Below, piece after piece: positions 46,236 to 57,557 of a stretch of 64,000 nucleotides of DNA (position 1 is its first letter; every line of letters starts with the position of its first letter). The position numbers and the translations under genes were made by a program. Origin of the DNA: Mangifera indica (Eukaryota; Streptophyta; Magnoliopsida; Sapindales; Anacardiaceae); contig NC_058155.1 of NCBI RefSeq assembly GCF_011075055.1, forward strand, positions 3,274,001 through 3,338,000. The letters run 5' to 3'. The notes beneath the pieces were generated by a model. That model saw only the letters and a list, made by a program, of their open reading frames with translations. It did no database searches and was not told the origin of the DNA.

Positions 46236-47700
46236 ATTGTGGAGTTGGGGATGAAAACTTTAGCTTCTTGTTCTTTTTGGGATAAGACATCAACAACAAT
46301 GGTAGTCATCTTTTATTTATCCATAATATTGAAGTCATACCTTAGAAGCTTAATAATCCATTTTTGTTATGTTTTAGTGGCAATTTTTTTCCCACAAATA
46401 ATTGAGGCTATGATGACCAATTTTGTCAATAAAATACCTTTCAAGGAAGTAAGGATGCCATTTTTTCACTACAAGGACCAATGCCATCAATTTTTTCTTA
46501 TAAGTGGAAAGGGAAAGGTTTTTTCCTTTAAGGCTAGAACTAAAGTATGTTATAGGTTGCTTATTTTGCACGAAGATTGTGCCAATGCCTATGTCAGATG
46601 CATCACATTCCATAATGAATGGAATGGAAAAATCTAATAAGGCAAGGACTAGACTCTTTGTCAAAGCCTCTTTGAGCCTAAGCTTGTGGAAAGAAGTGTA
46701 TGTAGCTTGGTTCCATTGAAAGGCATTTTTCTTAAGCATTTCAGTCAACAATCAAGCAATGATGTCGTACCCTGCTATGAAACAATGGTAATATCCGATT
46801 AGGCTGAGAAAACCCTTAGCTCTTTCATATTCATGGTTTTTAACCAACTTGTCAAGGCCTCAATCTTCTTAGGGCATGTCATCACTCCATGAGATTTGAT
46901 TACATGTCTCAAATAATTAATTTGCTCTTTAGCAAATCGACATTTTTCTTTCTTTTACGATTAACTTATTTTATCTTAAAATTGAGAAAACAATTCTAAC
47001 ATGATTTAGATGTTCATTCCGTTCTTGACTATAAATTAAAATATTATCGAAAAATACTGAAATAAACTTTCTCAAGTACTATTAAAAAATTGAGTTCATG
47101 ATTGCTTGAAATGTTGAAGGAGTGTTTGAACAATTGAAAGGCATTCCCATGAATTTGAAATGTTCATGGTGTGTTTAAAAAGCTATTTTTGCAATGTCTT
47201 CCTCTATCATATGAATTTAATGGTACCCTAAACATAAATCTAGCTTGGTAAACCATTTGGCACCATGTAATTCAACCAAGAGTTCTTCAAAAAGCAAAAG
47301 TAGAAATTTGTCCTTAATGGTGACTTTGTTGAAAGCTTGGTAGTTAACACAAAAAAGCCACGAGCTATCATTCTTTTTTATTTAGAGGACAGGGGATGAG
47401 AAGAGGCTTTGGTTTTGTCTAATGAGACTTCGTTCCAACTTTGTTGAAACTTGTCACTTGTTTGGAAGTATGGGTAACTGAAAGGTCAAACACCAACTGG
47501 GCCACTTCCTGGTTGTAGGGTATGTGATGGTCTTGCTCTCGTTAGGTGGCAATCTTTTAAGATCCTTGAACACTTAAGGAAATTCTTGTTAAAGTTAATT
47601 CCATGTCACTGACTCAATTTAATTTTCAATGTTTGCACTTACTGATGAAATTTGGAGAGTTCTTTTTCCACTATTTTGCCATAAAGTCTTAGTGAAGAAT
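46236..47700 (-). pseudogene. Gypsy-3 RT and RNase H remnants
   Basis: RNase H: FIMECDASDIGIGTIFVQN, YKKKLMALVLVVKKWHPYFL (46374-46751). RT: FTKLDLCLGYH, FKFMGMPFN and the catalytic box at 47030-47060 reading VFFDNILIYS. The second catalytic Asp of the DD pair is Asn (codon AAT at 47043-47045), which by family knowledge abolishes polymerase activity. Stops and frameshifts abound. Confidence 0.75.
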
Positions 47701-48199
47701 TTTTCTTTAACTTGTTAAGCTTCTAAAGATCCAATTTCTTGTAATGTCATCACATCTTGGCTTGTTTTGAATTTTAATGACATATTCCAAAAGTCCTAAA
47801 TAATTGGTTCAAGTGTTCGAAGCCATTAGGCCTTAAGAATTGTGTCACAACCTTTTAAAGGCAATAATAAGAAATCAATTGAAACTGTTGTATTGTGAAG
47901 AGTGAAAGCTACTCCACGACATTCCCTTTTGTTATGTAATTTTTCTCCATTGGCAACCATCACTCATAACATCAGTCCAGGTTCGATAGGAAGTTTTAGT
48001 GAATGTGCAATTTTTTCATGTCAGAAACGATAGGTAGATTCCGAGTCTATCAGTACTATAATATTTATTCTTATGATCTTGGCTTCGATAGGCATCGTTT
48101 ATGGTATGGGTACCTCAACAAGAACATGGAGTGAGATTTCAAATTGCTTGAATTCATATGAAGTGAAATTGGTGGCTACTCCTCTATTTTCATTCTTTG

Positions 48200-49110
48200 A
48201 GCCTTCTTCAAGTGCTTGCTTTAATTATATGTAAAAAAGCTAATTGCAAATGTGTCTTGTCGTGAAAGGTTCATCGTTATAGAAACAAAGGCCCTGCCAA
48301 TGACACTCTTGTATCTCAACTAGTATGAAACATCAAATGTTGTTAACATTAGTTGTTAATGAGGTTCCTCTTGTTAGTACATTTGTATAATTCTAAGATT
48401 GAGGGATACCTTATATGATTTCGTTGGGTCTTTTTTGAGGGCCCATAGTCATGGTTCCAACTCCTGAATTTAAGATTAAGGAGTATGGTTTCAAATATCT
48501 TAGCTAACTTGACTATTGCGCTAAGATTGTAAGGATATTGTATCTGTACATCAAATCTTATTTTTTCACTAAGTCCATTGTTAAAGCATCCCACCTTTTA
48601 ATCATTAGTTAATGTTTTAGTTGTGCTAAAAGTCTATCAAACTGCATACTATATTGGTTTGTTTAAGTTTGCAGAGGTTTGTAAAACATTTTGATATGAA
48701 GATGTTCCAAAATTTTGTGAAAGTTCCTCCTTCATAACTTCCCATGATAGGTCCTTTTTTAGTTGTCATTGTCATTGAAACCATGGTTGCACATCATCGT
48801 CAAGATGATAAGCAACCAACTTGTTTTGATCTTCCAAATGAGTGTTCTAAAATTCAAAAAATTGTTCAACATAACAAATCCAATTAACTGGATCCTCTGA
48901 AAAATCATACTTCAGATTGTCTAATTTTGCGAATTTGGGAGCAAAGTCCTTGTGAAGTGTTTCTCCATCTAAAGACCCTTAACCAAGCCTAGGCTTACTA
49001 GTGGAAGCTTCTTCCTTGACTACAGACATTTCTACCACTTGTTTCATTACTTGTTCCAATCCTGTGCTCAAGCTTACTATCTACTACTCCAATTAGTGAA
49101 AATCGAAATT
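48200..49110 (-). pseudogene. Gypsy-3 gag remnant
   Basis: The frame 48349-48594 reads MGCFNNGLSEKIRFDVQIQ...NLSAIVKLAKIFE, the gag C-terminal region of chromoviruses. Upstream pieces include KLVAYHLDDDVQPWFQ. A damaged knuckle LCFYNDEPFTTRHIC lies near 48240-48300. Confidence 0.65.
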
Positions 49111-49145
49111 TCATGGGTCGTTCACCATGCATGTCTCTGATACCA

Positions 49146-49601
49146 TGATATTATGGTCACTGTTGGACCCAAGATTTTTATCGAGCTATTTTGGAATAGA
49201 GAAAGGAATTATAATAGTTATATCTATTGTGGAGAAAGAAATTGTAGTAGTTATATCTGTTGTAAGTAAATTAATTGGAATGGAAAAACATGTTTATATT
49301 CACTAGTCATGCATCCTTATATACACATGCAAGCCAACAGTACAAAAGAGGATAAACTAAAATATCACAAGCCCTACAATCTTGCATGACCAAGTTTGTA
49401 GCAAAACTAATTTGAAAATAGCTAATTTGCTTTGTGGACTAAGTCTAGTTTTCAACAAAACTAGGAGAGTTGGTGAGGTGACTGTGCAACTTACTCACAC
49501 TTTATTTACACTGGAGAGACCAAGTCTTATGAGGAGAATATTTTCTCTTACATGTTTGCATTTGAGGGAATGTTTGTGGATTGTAAATGTGGACCGTAAC
49601 A
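49146..49601 (-). repeat. Gypsy-3 5' LTR
   Basis: 456 bp, starting TGATATTATGG next to the primer site and ending GACCGTAACA (+ strand), followed by the resumed SAUR-like sequence. Confidence 0.8.
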
Positions 49602-49606
49602 TTTCT

Positions 49607-49732
49607 ATTTTCCAACAATTGTTACATACATTTGTCAAGGAGTTTGGGTTTTACAATAATGATAGAATCATTCTACCTTGTAATGAATCTACATTTCAAG
49701 GCCTTGCTAAACTTCTCTCTATACATACTTAA
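49607..49732 (+). pseudogene. SAUR-like gene, 3' half (unit B copy)
   Basis: Immediately right of Gypsy-3 the frame reads IFQQLLHTFVKEFGFYNNDR, then IILPCNESTFQGLAKLL, ending at TAA 49730. This is the C-terminal SAUR block, better preserved than in unit A (Arg instead of the stop). Confidence 0.65.
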
Positions 49733-49782
49733 CTATTTGATATTTGTAATACAAGATTTATTATCTTTAACAATATTTAATA

Positions 49783-50510
49783 GGCCAAATGATTATTTCC
49801 CACCCAAGGTTTGATGTTTTCTCAAATGTCCCCCCTTTAACTATGGAAACACCAAACACCTACCCATGGCCGGTTAAATTTAACAGAACCCTAACGCCTG
49901 AAAATTTTATCACTTTTTGCCCCACTAAAGTTTGAAAACTAAAATTTTCCCTCAACCTAAGTTTTAAAAAATGACAGTTTTACCCTAGGGTTTGGTTTTG
50001 AAATCTCCAGCGACCACTTCAGCTCCGTTGCCGATGGCCTCTCCCTCCCAAAGAATCCTCTCCATCTGGTGATCCCTTTCCTCCCATTTGGAGGTCTGAT
50101 TAGTGTCGGAGACCCCTTGAGAGACGAAGAACTTCATCTCCCAAGGGGTCTTCGAAGCCAATTGGGCCTCCAAATGGGAGGAAGGGATCACCGGAAGGAG
50201 AAGATTCTTCGGGAGGGAGAAGTCGTCGACAACGGAGTCGGAGAGGTCGTTAGAGATTTCAAAACCAAACCCTAGGGTGAAACTGCCATTTTTTAAAACT
50301 TAGGCTGGGGGAAAATTTTAGTTTTCAAGCTTTAAGGGGCAAAAAAAGATTATATTTTAGTTTATTTTTTAATATTATAGAGAAAATGACAATTTTACCT
50401 TTATCCCTGTTAATTTTAACTACTCATGGGTAGGTGTTTAGTGTTTCCATAGTTAAAGGGGGGACATTTGAGGAAACATCAAACCTTGGGTGGGAAATAG
50501 TCGTTTGGCC
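49783..50510. mobile_element. MULE-type foldback MITE M1
   Basis: 728 bp with a perfect 9-bp target duplication TATTTAATA (49774-49782, 50511-50519). It has long inverted ends starting GGCCAAATGATTATTTCCCA and ACCCAAGGTTTGATG. The arms extend almost to the centre, so both strands carry similar short frames ending FKTKP. Unit A has the empty site GTTTAATACTATC near 28783. The 9-bp duplication marks the Mutator superfamily. No transposase is encoded. Confidence 0.87.
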
Positions 50511-50977
50511 TATTTAATACTATCTCAATAATATTGTTTGGTGTGTTTTATGTCAAGGTTACAAGTTTTATGGTTTTAGTATACAAATTTTATATTAATG
50601 TATTGATACAGTGTTGTACTTAATAAATTCTCATTCTTTTCTAATATCTCACTACAATAAAATTGGAGTAATATCGTGCGTAACCATTTCGAGTATATAA
50701 ATGAATACACACTTCTTCATGTGATTGAATGTTATTTTATTTTTAATTTAAAATCACCTAATCACATAGTGATACACATTGAGTATATATCAATTTGTGT
50801 ACTCAAAGCATGTACACATAGTTTTATTAATAAAATTATATGTACACATTTTTTAATATACAATTAGGTATACAGATAATGTGTCATTATGTGATTAAAT
50901 TATTTTGAATTAAAGATAAAGTAATATTTAATCATATGATGATACATTATCTTTTTTTTTATATATATTTAAAAGTA

Positions 50978-51847
50978 GGTCAAAGGACTATTTCTCACCC
51001 AAGTTTTAGATCAATCTAAAAATCATACCCACGATAAATTAAAAACTCAAACACCCACCCATGGGCGCACTACGATTAAAACCTAAACCTTAAAACTCTA
51101 AAAATTTATATCATTTCTCTTTCAAGTTGTACAAAACAAACAATTTCCCCCCATGATTAAACTTTGAAAAGTTGCATTTCCTCCCTAAGTTTTATCTTTT
51201 CTTCTTCTTTGACAACGAAGTTCCTCTCTGACCGACTTCCTCTTCCCACCCATCCTCTCCAATGATGAATTTCCTCTCCGACCAAAGAGCAATCGCACTC
51301 AATCATCAACTCAACTTTGCTCTCTCATTCAACGTCATTGAATCTAGATCTTTGAATCTCTGGCTGAGATTTGTGCTCCATGTTGTGTCTTCGCTTTTTG
51401 TGTTCTTTACTGCAAATTAAGATCTTTTCGTTGGATGATGATTCATCTAGGCATCGTCATTTAGATGAAAATCATCTGAATTTTCAAAAGAAATTCATCA
51501 ATTTATGGTCAAAGAGGTGAGAAGACTTCGACGACAATGGTTTAGGTGGATTCGACAATTGTCAAAGACAGAGATGATGGCTAGAGAGGGGAAACAAACC
51601 CTAAGTGTGAAATATAAACTTTTTATACTTTGAGAATAGTAGTGAAATGTTATTTTTAAAACCTGGGGGGAAACGATGTAATTTTTAAGGTTTTAGGGTT
51701 TAATGATAAATTGATGATCTTACCCTAATCTCTAACTGAAAATTTTAATAGCAATTAACTTATGTGTAGACGTTTAAGTTTTTTCATCCATTGTGGATGT
51801 GTTTTTAAAATTAAACTAAAACCTAAGTGGGAAATAGTCAATTGGCC
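50978..51847. mobile_element. MULE-type MITE M2
   Basis: 870 bp, perfect 9-bp duplication TTAAAAGTA (50969-50977, 51848-51856). Ends GGTCAAAGGACTATTTCTCA... and ...GGGAAATAGTCAATTGGCC are inverted. The interior is unlike that of M1. Confidence 0.83.
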
Positions 51848-53044
51848 TTAAAAGTATAGACACACAACATTACTCATCTCACTATAAATGATGCAAAGTC
51901 TAAGTTGAAACATTATGTAATAATATTTGATATTGTTATCATCATGCAAATCAATACATATAGATTTAAAGTCGGGAATATAGGTTCAATCCTTGCAGTT
52001 TGGATTGGGATCCAACCCAAATTTCCACCTCTAGATTGATTGACTAGCTTTTTCTCGTACTTAATGTTGTAAAATCAATGATAATATGAAGCTTATTTCA
52101 AATCTAGTTTAGTGATATTACTCGACATGCTAGATATATCTTAATTCAAAGTATTTTGATATTAATGGTTTAAACTAAATTAGTTTTCATAAGAAGTGAA
52201 AATGAAAACGAAATTGGCCCTTGGATTCAGCTCATTGTTAGACTTCAGAAAGGCTTACCCATGTGGTTCAACACCAAGCCTGAAGGCCCAATCATTTGAT
52301 CACACCCAATAGGCCTTGCAAAGATTATTCCAATATAGAATTTTCAAAGAATTTATAATTTGGTTTAAGTAACAGTATAACCACAAAATTTTTTTCTTAA
52401 TTTTAAAGATATTTTCTCAAATTAATAGAAAATTATACCTTTTTTATAACCTTCATTGGAAAAGAAATTTTATTAATAAAAATAAATGAAGTAAAATAAA
52501 CAAAAAAAATCTGAAACATGCTTATTTATTGCTGCCTCTCATTTCTCCATTCACACACGTTTCCTATCTCCTAACTCTTTCTTCTTCCACTAATTAACTC
52601 TTTTCAAGGTTTGAACATTTCAAAAATTGATTTAAACCTCTCTCTCCTTTATCTTTTTTTTGAGTTTTTAAAGTTAGATTTGTGGTCAACACGACTTTAA
52701 ATTAAATAGATACAATATGTTATTCATATTATTTATCATATATGATTACTTTTACACAATTTAAAAAACTTAATAACTTTAAAATGTCAGAACAATTATA
52801 AATAATCATTCTGATACTTTTAAGAGTAATTTAAGTGATAAAAAATATAAAATCTCTGTGTAAAAAAATGAGTTCACTTGATGCAAGTAAATCTTATTTG
52901 ATTGTGAAACCAACTGTAATTGGATTTTACTTGTTTGATGTGATTGGTTCAATTTAAAAATTTGACTCAAGTGAATCTCTTTATTTAAAAAAAAAAAAGA
53001 TATCATTCTTATGATATAATTAAAATAATAAATAATAAATATTC

Positions 53045-53774
53045 AGCCAAATGACTATTTCTCATACAAGGTTTGATGCAAACCCAATTTCTCACCTATT
53101 AACTATAGAAAATTTAACTATTCATCCGTCTGTTAAATTTCACAGTTACTGTTAAAGGTAAAATTGTTATTTAATAAAAATATTTAAAAGAATTATAAAT
53201 TCATCACGTTTTCCCCCACTAGGTTTAAAAACTAACAATTTTCTCTCAAATCCAAAGTTTGAAAACTGGTTATTTCCCTCCTAAGGTTTGCATTTTCTTT
53301 TTTGTCGCTTCTTTGGTGATTAGAACAGGCAAGCCTACTCCTTCACGTCTTCTAGACAAGGTGAATCGTCCACCAATTGGAGGTCAACTAACGATTCATC
53401 AATCAAGCGTTGCAAATCTATACAATGCACACATCTGCTCTGGTTAGTTGACAATTTGTTCTCTTCCGAGAGATGGGAGGGAAGAAGTTAGTTAGCTTTG
53501 GTCACTACAGAAGCGACAAGGGAGAAAATGCAAACCCTAGGGGGGAAATAATAATTTTTCAAATTTTAGATTTAGGGCGAAATTGTTAGTTTTTAAACTT
53601 GGGGGGACAATGTCATGAGTTTATAATTTTTTAAAATATTTTTATTAAATAATAATTTCACCCCTAATAGTAACAGTGAAATTTAACAAATAAGTGGATA
53701 TTTAGATTTTTCATAGTTAATAGATAAAAAGTTAAGTTTATATCAAATCTTGGGTGGAAAATAGTTATTTGACC
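53045..53774. mobile_element. MULE-type MITE M3
   Basis: 730 bp, perfect 9-bp duplication TAAATATTC (53036-53044, 53775-53783). Ends AGCCAAATGACTATTTCTCA and ...AAAATAGTTATTTGACC. Unit A has the undisturbed TAAATATTCTCAC near 30520. Confidence 0.83.
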
Positions 53775-54039
53775 TAAATATTCTAACCATAAAACTTTTC
53801 CTTACATCCATGGAGAAGTGAATATTCCCACTAAGAAAATGAAAATCTAGGGAAAACTTTTCTGGGGTTGCTCCATCTCATTAATTATGTTTATTATCTA
53901 TGTATCTCAGTCAAAATTAAGAGGATTGGATCATTTAGCCACCAACCATGTATACATATATAAAAATGTTGTTTAAGTAATTATTTAGATTAAAAAAAAA
54001 AAAACAAAATGAAATAGAAGTTCATGAGTCTTCATTGGT

Positions 54040-55498
54040 ATATGAACGGGAAAGAGAAAAAATTTCTAAAAATTTACAACCAAGATGTAGTTGTAACATA
54101 GAATTTAGTGGATATCCAGCAAGCCTCCCAATTTTCATAATCAACATGTCTTATTCTATTTGGTGCTTAAATCCATGTCAGCAACTAATGTTAATATTAT
54201 AATCATGTATTTTTATAATTTTTTATGTAAAATCAATATTTACGTAGCTTGACAATCATGTATTTTTATAAAAGCAAAGGTTATAATTTATATTTTTTAA
54301 TATTTATATTAATATTTTATAGAAATAAATTAAAGTTATTTTAAATAATAAAATGCAATTCAATGTATTGAATTAGAAGCAACAAAGCGTGCAAATTATA
54401 TTTAAATGTGGTTCAACATTCTTCTATATAAACAATTAAATATTTTATTCAAAGTTTGCTCCTCAAATTCATGCCGCAAATGGGGATTCATTTTCTCATT
54501 TTGCATAGTGGGAGGGAAATGCAAAAATTAATGTAAATGACTTTTTTTTTCTCTTATAATATATAATTAAAGGATATTTAAGATATAAAAATTAATGACA
54601 TAACCGTTTAAGAGTCATTTAAGAGATAAATGAATGAGATTTTAAATATAAGAATAATAGTTAAATTTACTTTGATAGTATTTTAAAATTAAACTTGTAT
54701 AGTTATAGAGTTAGTTTAACTTCAAAAAAATAATTTGACTTAAAATATACATCATTTATATATTTAACCCTTTATGAAAAAGTTTCCAGAATTAAACCAA
54801 TTTATCAAATAAATCTTCAATACTTTATTTTAAAAATAGAAATTTATCGAATTTAACTATCAAGAGTATATAACGATAATCTAATTATTCAATAATACAA
54901 TAAACATAGAAAGTGGTGTTAAATAATATGTTTAGAAATTTAGGAGAGTGTTATGTGATAATAAAAAAGGAACTATCCTCCCACATTTTATATAGAGAAT
55001 TTGTAGGTGTAACATCACAACCATATTATATAAATAAATAAGAATAATTATTGAAATAATAAAATTATATATATTTATTTTGAGTATATATTTAATATGT
55101 GTTATTATGTGATAAAATAATTTTAAATTAAAAAATAATATTTAATCATATGATAATATATATAATTATATATTTATATTTATTTATATATTAAAAATAG
55201 ATATACATAATATTATTTTTATTAAGGAAAGCGTGTGTTGTGAGGTCAATATGAGATGAAATCCAGCCAGGTCAATGATATTTAAAAAGCTCAAAGTAAA
55301 TAAATGTTATTTATTAAGCTGAAGCAAGTTGATAAAATGTGACGTGAACCCACGTTTCCTATCACAAGTAATCCGTTTTTCCACGATAATTATGATTTTA
55401 ATTATTAACTATAACTGTACCGTTTATCTCACTAACTCATGCCTTATTCCATTAAATTGCATTTTTTAAGAATTGAATTGGATCTTTTAGAAATGGCA
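54040..55498. other. AT-rich unit B sequence, no gene
   Basis: Very AT-rich. Scattered matches to unit A (for example AAAGTTTGCTCCT near 54450) are separated by sequence absent from unit A; I see no bounded element or gene. Confidence 0.4.
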
Positions 55499-55910
55499 TG
55501 TTGGAGACTAAAACCCTTATATCTAATCAATCTAATATAACAAAATGGTATATAAATATTATAAATGATATCTAAATATAAGTTAATTAATTTTATATAA
55601 TATATATTTTAATCTTTTTACATATAGGTCTAATGAATTTTTAATATAATAGAAAGTATAAATCAGACAATAAGTCTAACAGTTTAAACTGTTTCTAAAT
55701 ACAAATAATAATACATCGGATCAAACAGACTCAATCAAAAATATAGATCTAACAATCTATGATAATTACATTTAAGAGAAGGTGTTAGAGACTGAAAATT
55801 TCACATCTAATAAATACAATATAAGAAAGTTTTGTATAACATAGATTTGTCCAACTTTTTTTTAACTATTAGATTGGGGATAGATAAAGAATCATTAATT
55901 GAAGATGGTG
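55499..55910 (+). mobile_element. TRIM-like element, second copy
   Basis: Direct repeats starting TGTTGGAGACTAAAA (55499) and TGTTAGAGACTGAAA (55783) match the minus strand of the TRIM at 17476-18133 (TGTTGAAGACTAAAG). A purine tract AAGAGAAGG precedes the second repeat, as expected for a polypurine tract. It lies at a point where unit A runs on uninterrupted. The right end is approximate. Confidence 0.5.
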
Positions 55911-56257
55911 TCAACTCTCTCATCTAGTTTTTAAAGGTCGTTGTTGTCGACGAGGGGAGAAATAAAACTTTGAGATTTGAGAGGTGAAATGATCACTTTT
56001 CAAAACTTGAAACTTTAGATGGAGAGAAAATTATAATATTTTTAAAATTAGAGAGTAAAATGTTTTAACTTTTTAATTTTTGAAATTTTTTTAATAAATT
56101 ATGATTTTATCTCTAATCTTAACTAATATTTTAATAAAAATTTTGTTATATATATATATTTGAATTTTTTTAACTTTATAAATATGCATTTATTTTTAAT
56201 AACTTTGGGATACCGAAACTAACCAACATCAGTGCAACAAGATTATATTTAATAATA

Positions 56258-56864
56258 GGTTAAAAAGCTTTCTCGGGTTACTTACATAAGATGACTATTT
56301 CCACCCTTAAAAAAAAAAAAGTTGATTCTTACCCATCATTCACTTATGTTAATAAATTTTATTAAATGAAAAGGTAAAAAAGTTATTTTACATAATTTTT
56401 TTTATTTTTTCTTTTTAAAATAACACATGTTTAAGGGTAACCTATAATTTTTGTATGTATTAGGGATGTTAATGAAAATTTTCAAGAAATTTTAGAAACT
56501 TAAAAAAAGTATTGGGGTATTTTTTGAAAACTTTAAAATATCAATTCGTTTTTTAATGATGTCAAAAATAATAGTTATACCCAAAAAAATTAAACAAAAC
56601 ATAACATTTTAGGATTGACTAAAGTTTTGTTATTTTTAAAGTTTTAAGTGACAAATTTTTAAATTGGTAAAGATTTATTAATAATTTAATATTTATATTA
56701 AATATTAATGATAATTTTGTAATTTTAATAAAAGGATAAAAAAAATTATATTCAAGAAAACTAAATAAAATTCATTAACAAAATTAGATAAAATGAGAGA
56801 ATTTGATTTTTTGAAACTTATAAAATGAGAATTTATGAACCTAGTGGAAAATAGTCATTTGACC
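56258..56864. mobile_element. MULE-type MITE M4
   Basis: 607 bp, perfect 9-bp duplication TTAATAATA (56249-56257, 56865-56873), with the right end GGAAAATAGTCATTTGACC. The left end has decayed or carries a small internal repeat. A truncated equivalent sits at 31006. Confidence 0.78.
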
Positions 56865-57235
56865 TTAATAATAATACAATAAGCTTGATTTCCATTAATG
56901 CACAATAGGGTAGTGTAGTATGACCTAGATGAAACTTTATTCAATTGTGGACTTAAGATAATTCTCAATTAAATTGATTATTTAAACCTAACCTAACCAA
57001 TTTAGATTGAGTGATGAGGTTTGCAAGTGGAACTCACGGTCATGGAAATAGGGATAGTTTTCCCTCCCCCCTTAGTTTTTGTTAATTAACATGTCACTCC
57101 ATAAAGAAAATAATAAAACAACTATTACCAACAAGAGCTTGGTTGGATGGCCAGAGTTTTGAGTTTGAGCCCCTTCACAATGAGCATCTACATAGATAAA
57201 AACTAATTTTCTTTTTCTCAAAAGATAGCGCTAAA

Positions 57236-57551
57236 TTCGAGCCGAGTTGAGCTCGAGTTTGACTCAGTTTATATATAGTAAAGCTCGAGTTTAAACTCAA
57301 GTTTGTTGAGCTTGTGAAAGCTAAGCTCGAACTAGGTTTGACTTATTTTGAGCACGAGTTTTTAACTATTTCGTTATTAAAATGACGTCGTTTTAACACA
57401 TATTAGTCAAAATGATGTTGTTTTGTATCCAAATTTTTAATTGGCAAGTAGCTCAAGCTCGAGCAAACTTGTATAGAACTGACTCGTTTCAGACTCATTC
57501 GAGTCGAGCTTGAACTCAAGTTCGAATAGGTTCAGTTCGAATCCAGCCCTA
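57236..57551. mobile_element. hAT-type MITE (copy 2)
   Basis: 316 bp, ends TAGCGCTAAATTCGAG and TTCGAATCCAGCCCTA, with 8-bp duplication TCAAAAGA/TCAAAAGG. Same family as 23309-23571, including an ATGACGTCGTTTT motif. It sits exactly at the left boundary of MULE M5. Confidence 0.8.
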
Positions 57552-57557
57552 TCAAAA

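Larger units (their letters stand above)
43673..49601 (-). mobile_element. Gypsy-3: chromovirus inserted in the SAUR-like gene
   Basis: A gypsy element on the minus strand of 5,929 bp with LTRs 43673-44139 and 49146-49601 (minus-strand ends TGTTAC...ATATCA). The primer site TGGTATCAGAGAC sits next to the right LTR (49131-49145). A polypurine tract AAGGGGGAAGGAG (minus strand, about 44142-44154) flanks the left LTR. Unit A shows the empty site GTTCCCATTTTCC; the flanks TTCCC/TTTCT would be a decayed duplication. The coding region is badly degraded, and an LTR-like block (44622-46235) stands where the integrase core should be. Confidence 0.82.
39962..55500. repeat. Segmental duplication unit B (expanded)
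   Basis: Homologous to unit A in the same order, but interrupted by a 2.3-kb LTR-like element, Gypsy-3 and three complete MULE MITEs. The uninterrupted pieces are 39962-41098, 43374-43672, 49607-49782, 50511-50977, 51848-53044 and 53775-55498. The pre-insertion bases in unit A confirm several of the insertion points. Confidence 0.78.

Noticed and set aside
49985..50275. Two overlapping opposite-strand frames with similar C-termini (FKTKP)
   Set aside because: The similarity follows from the inverted-repeat structure of MITE M1; no evidence of coding selection.
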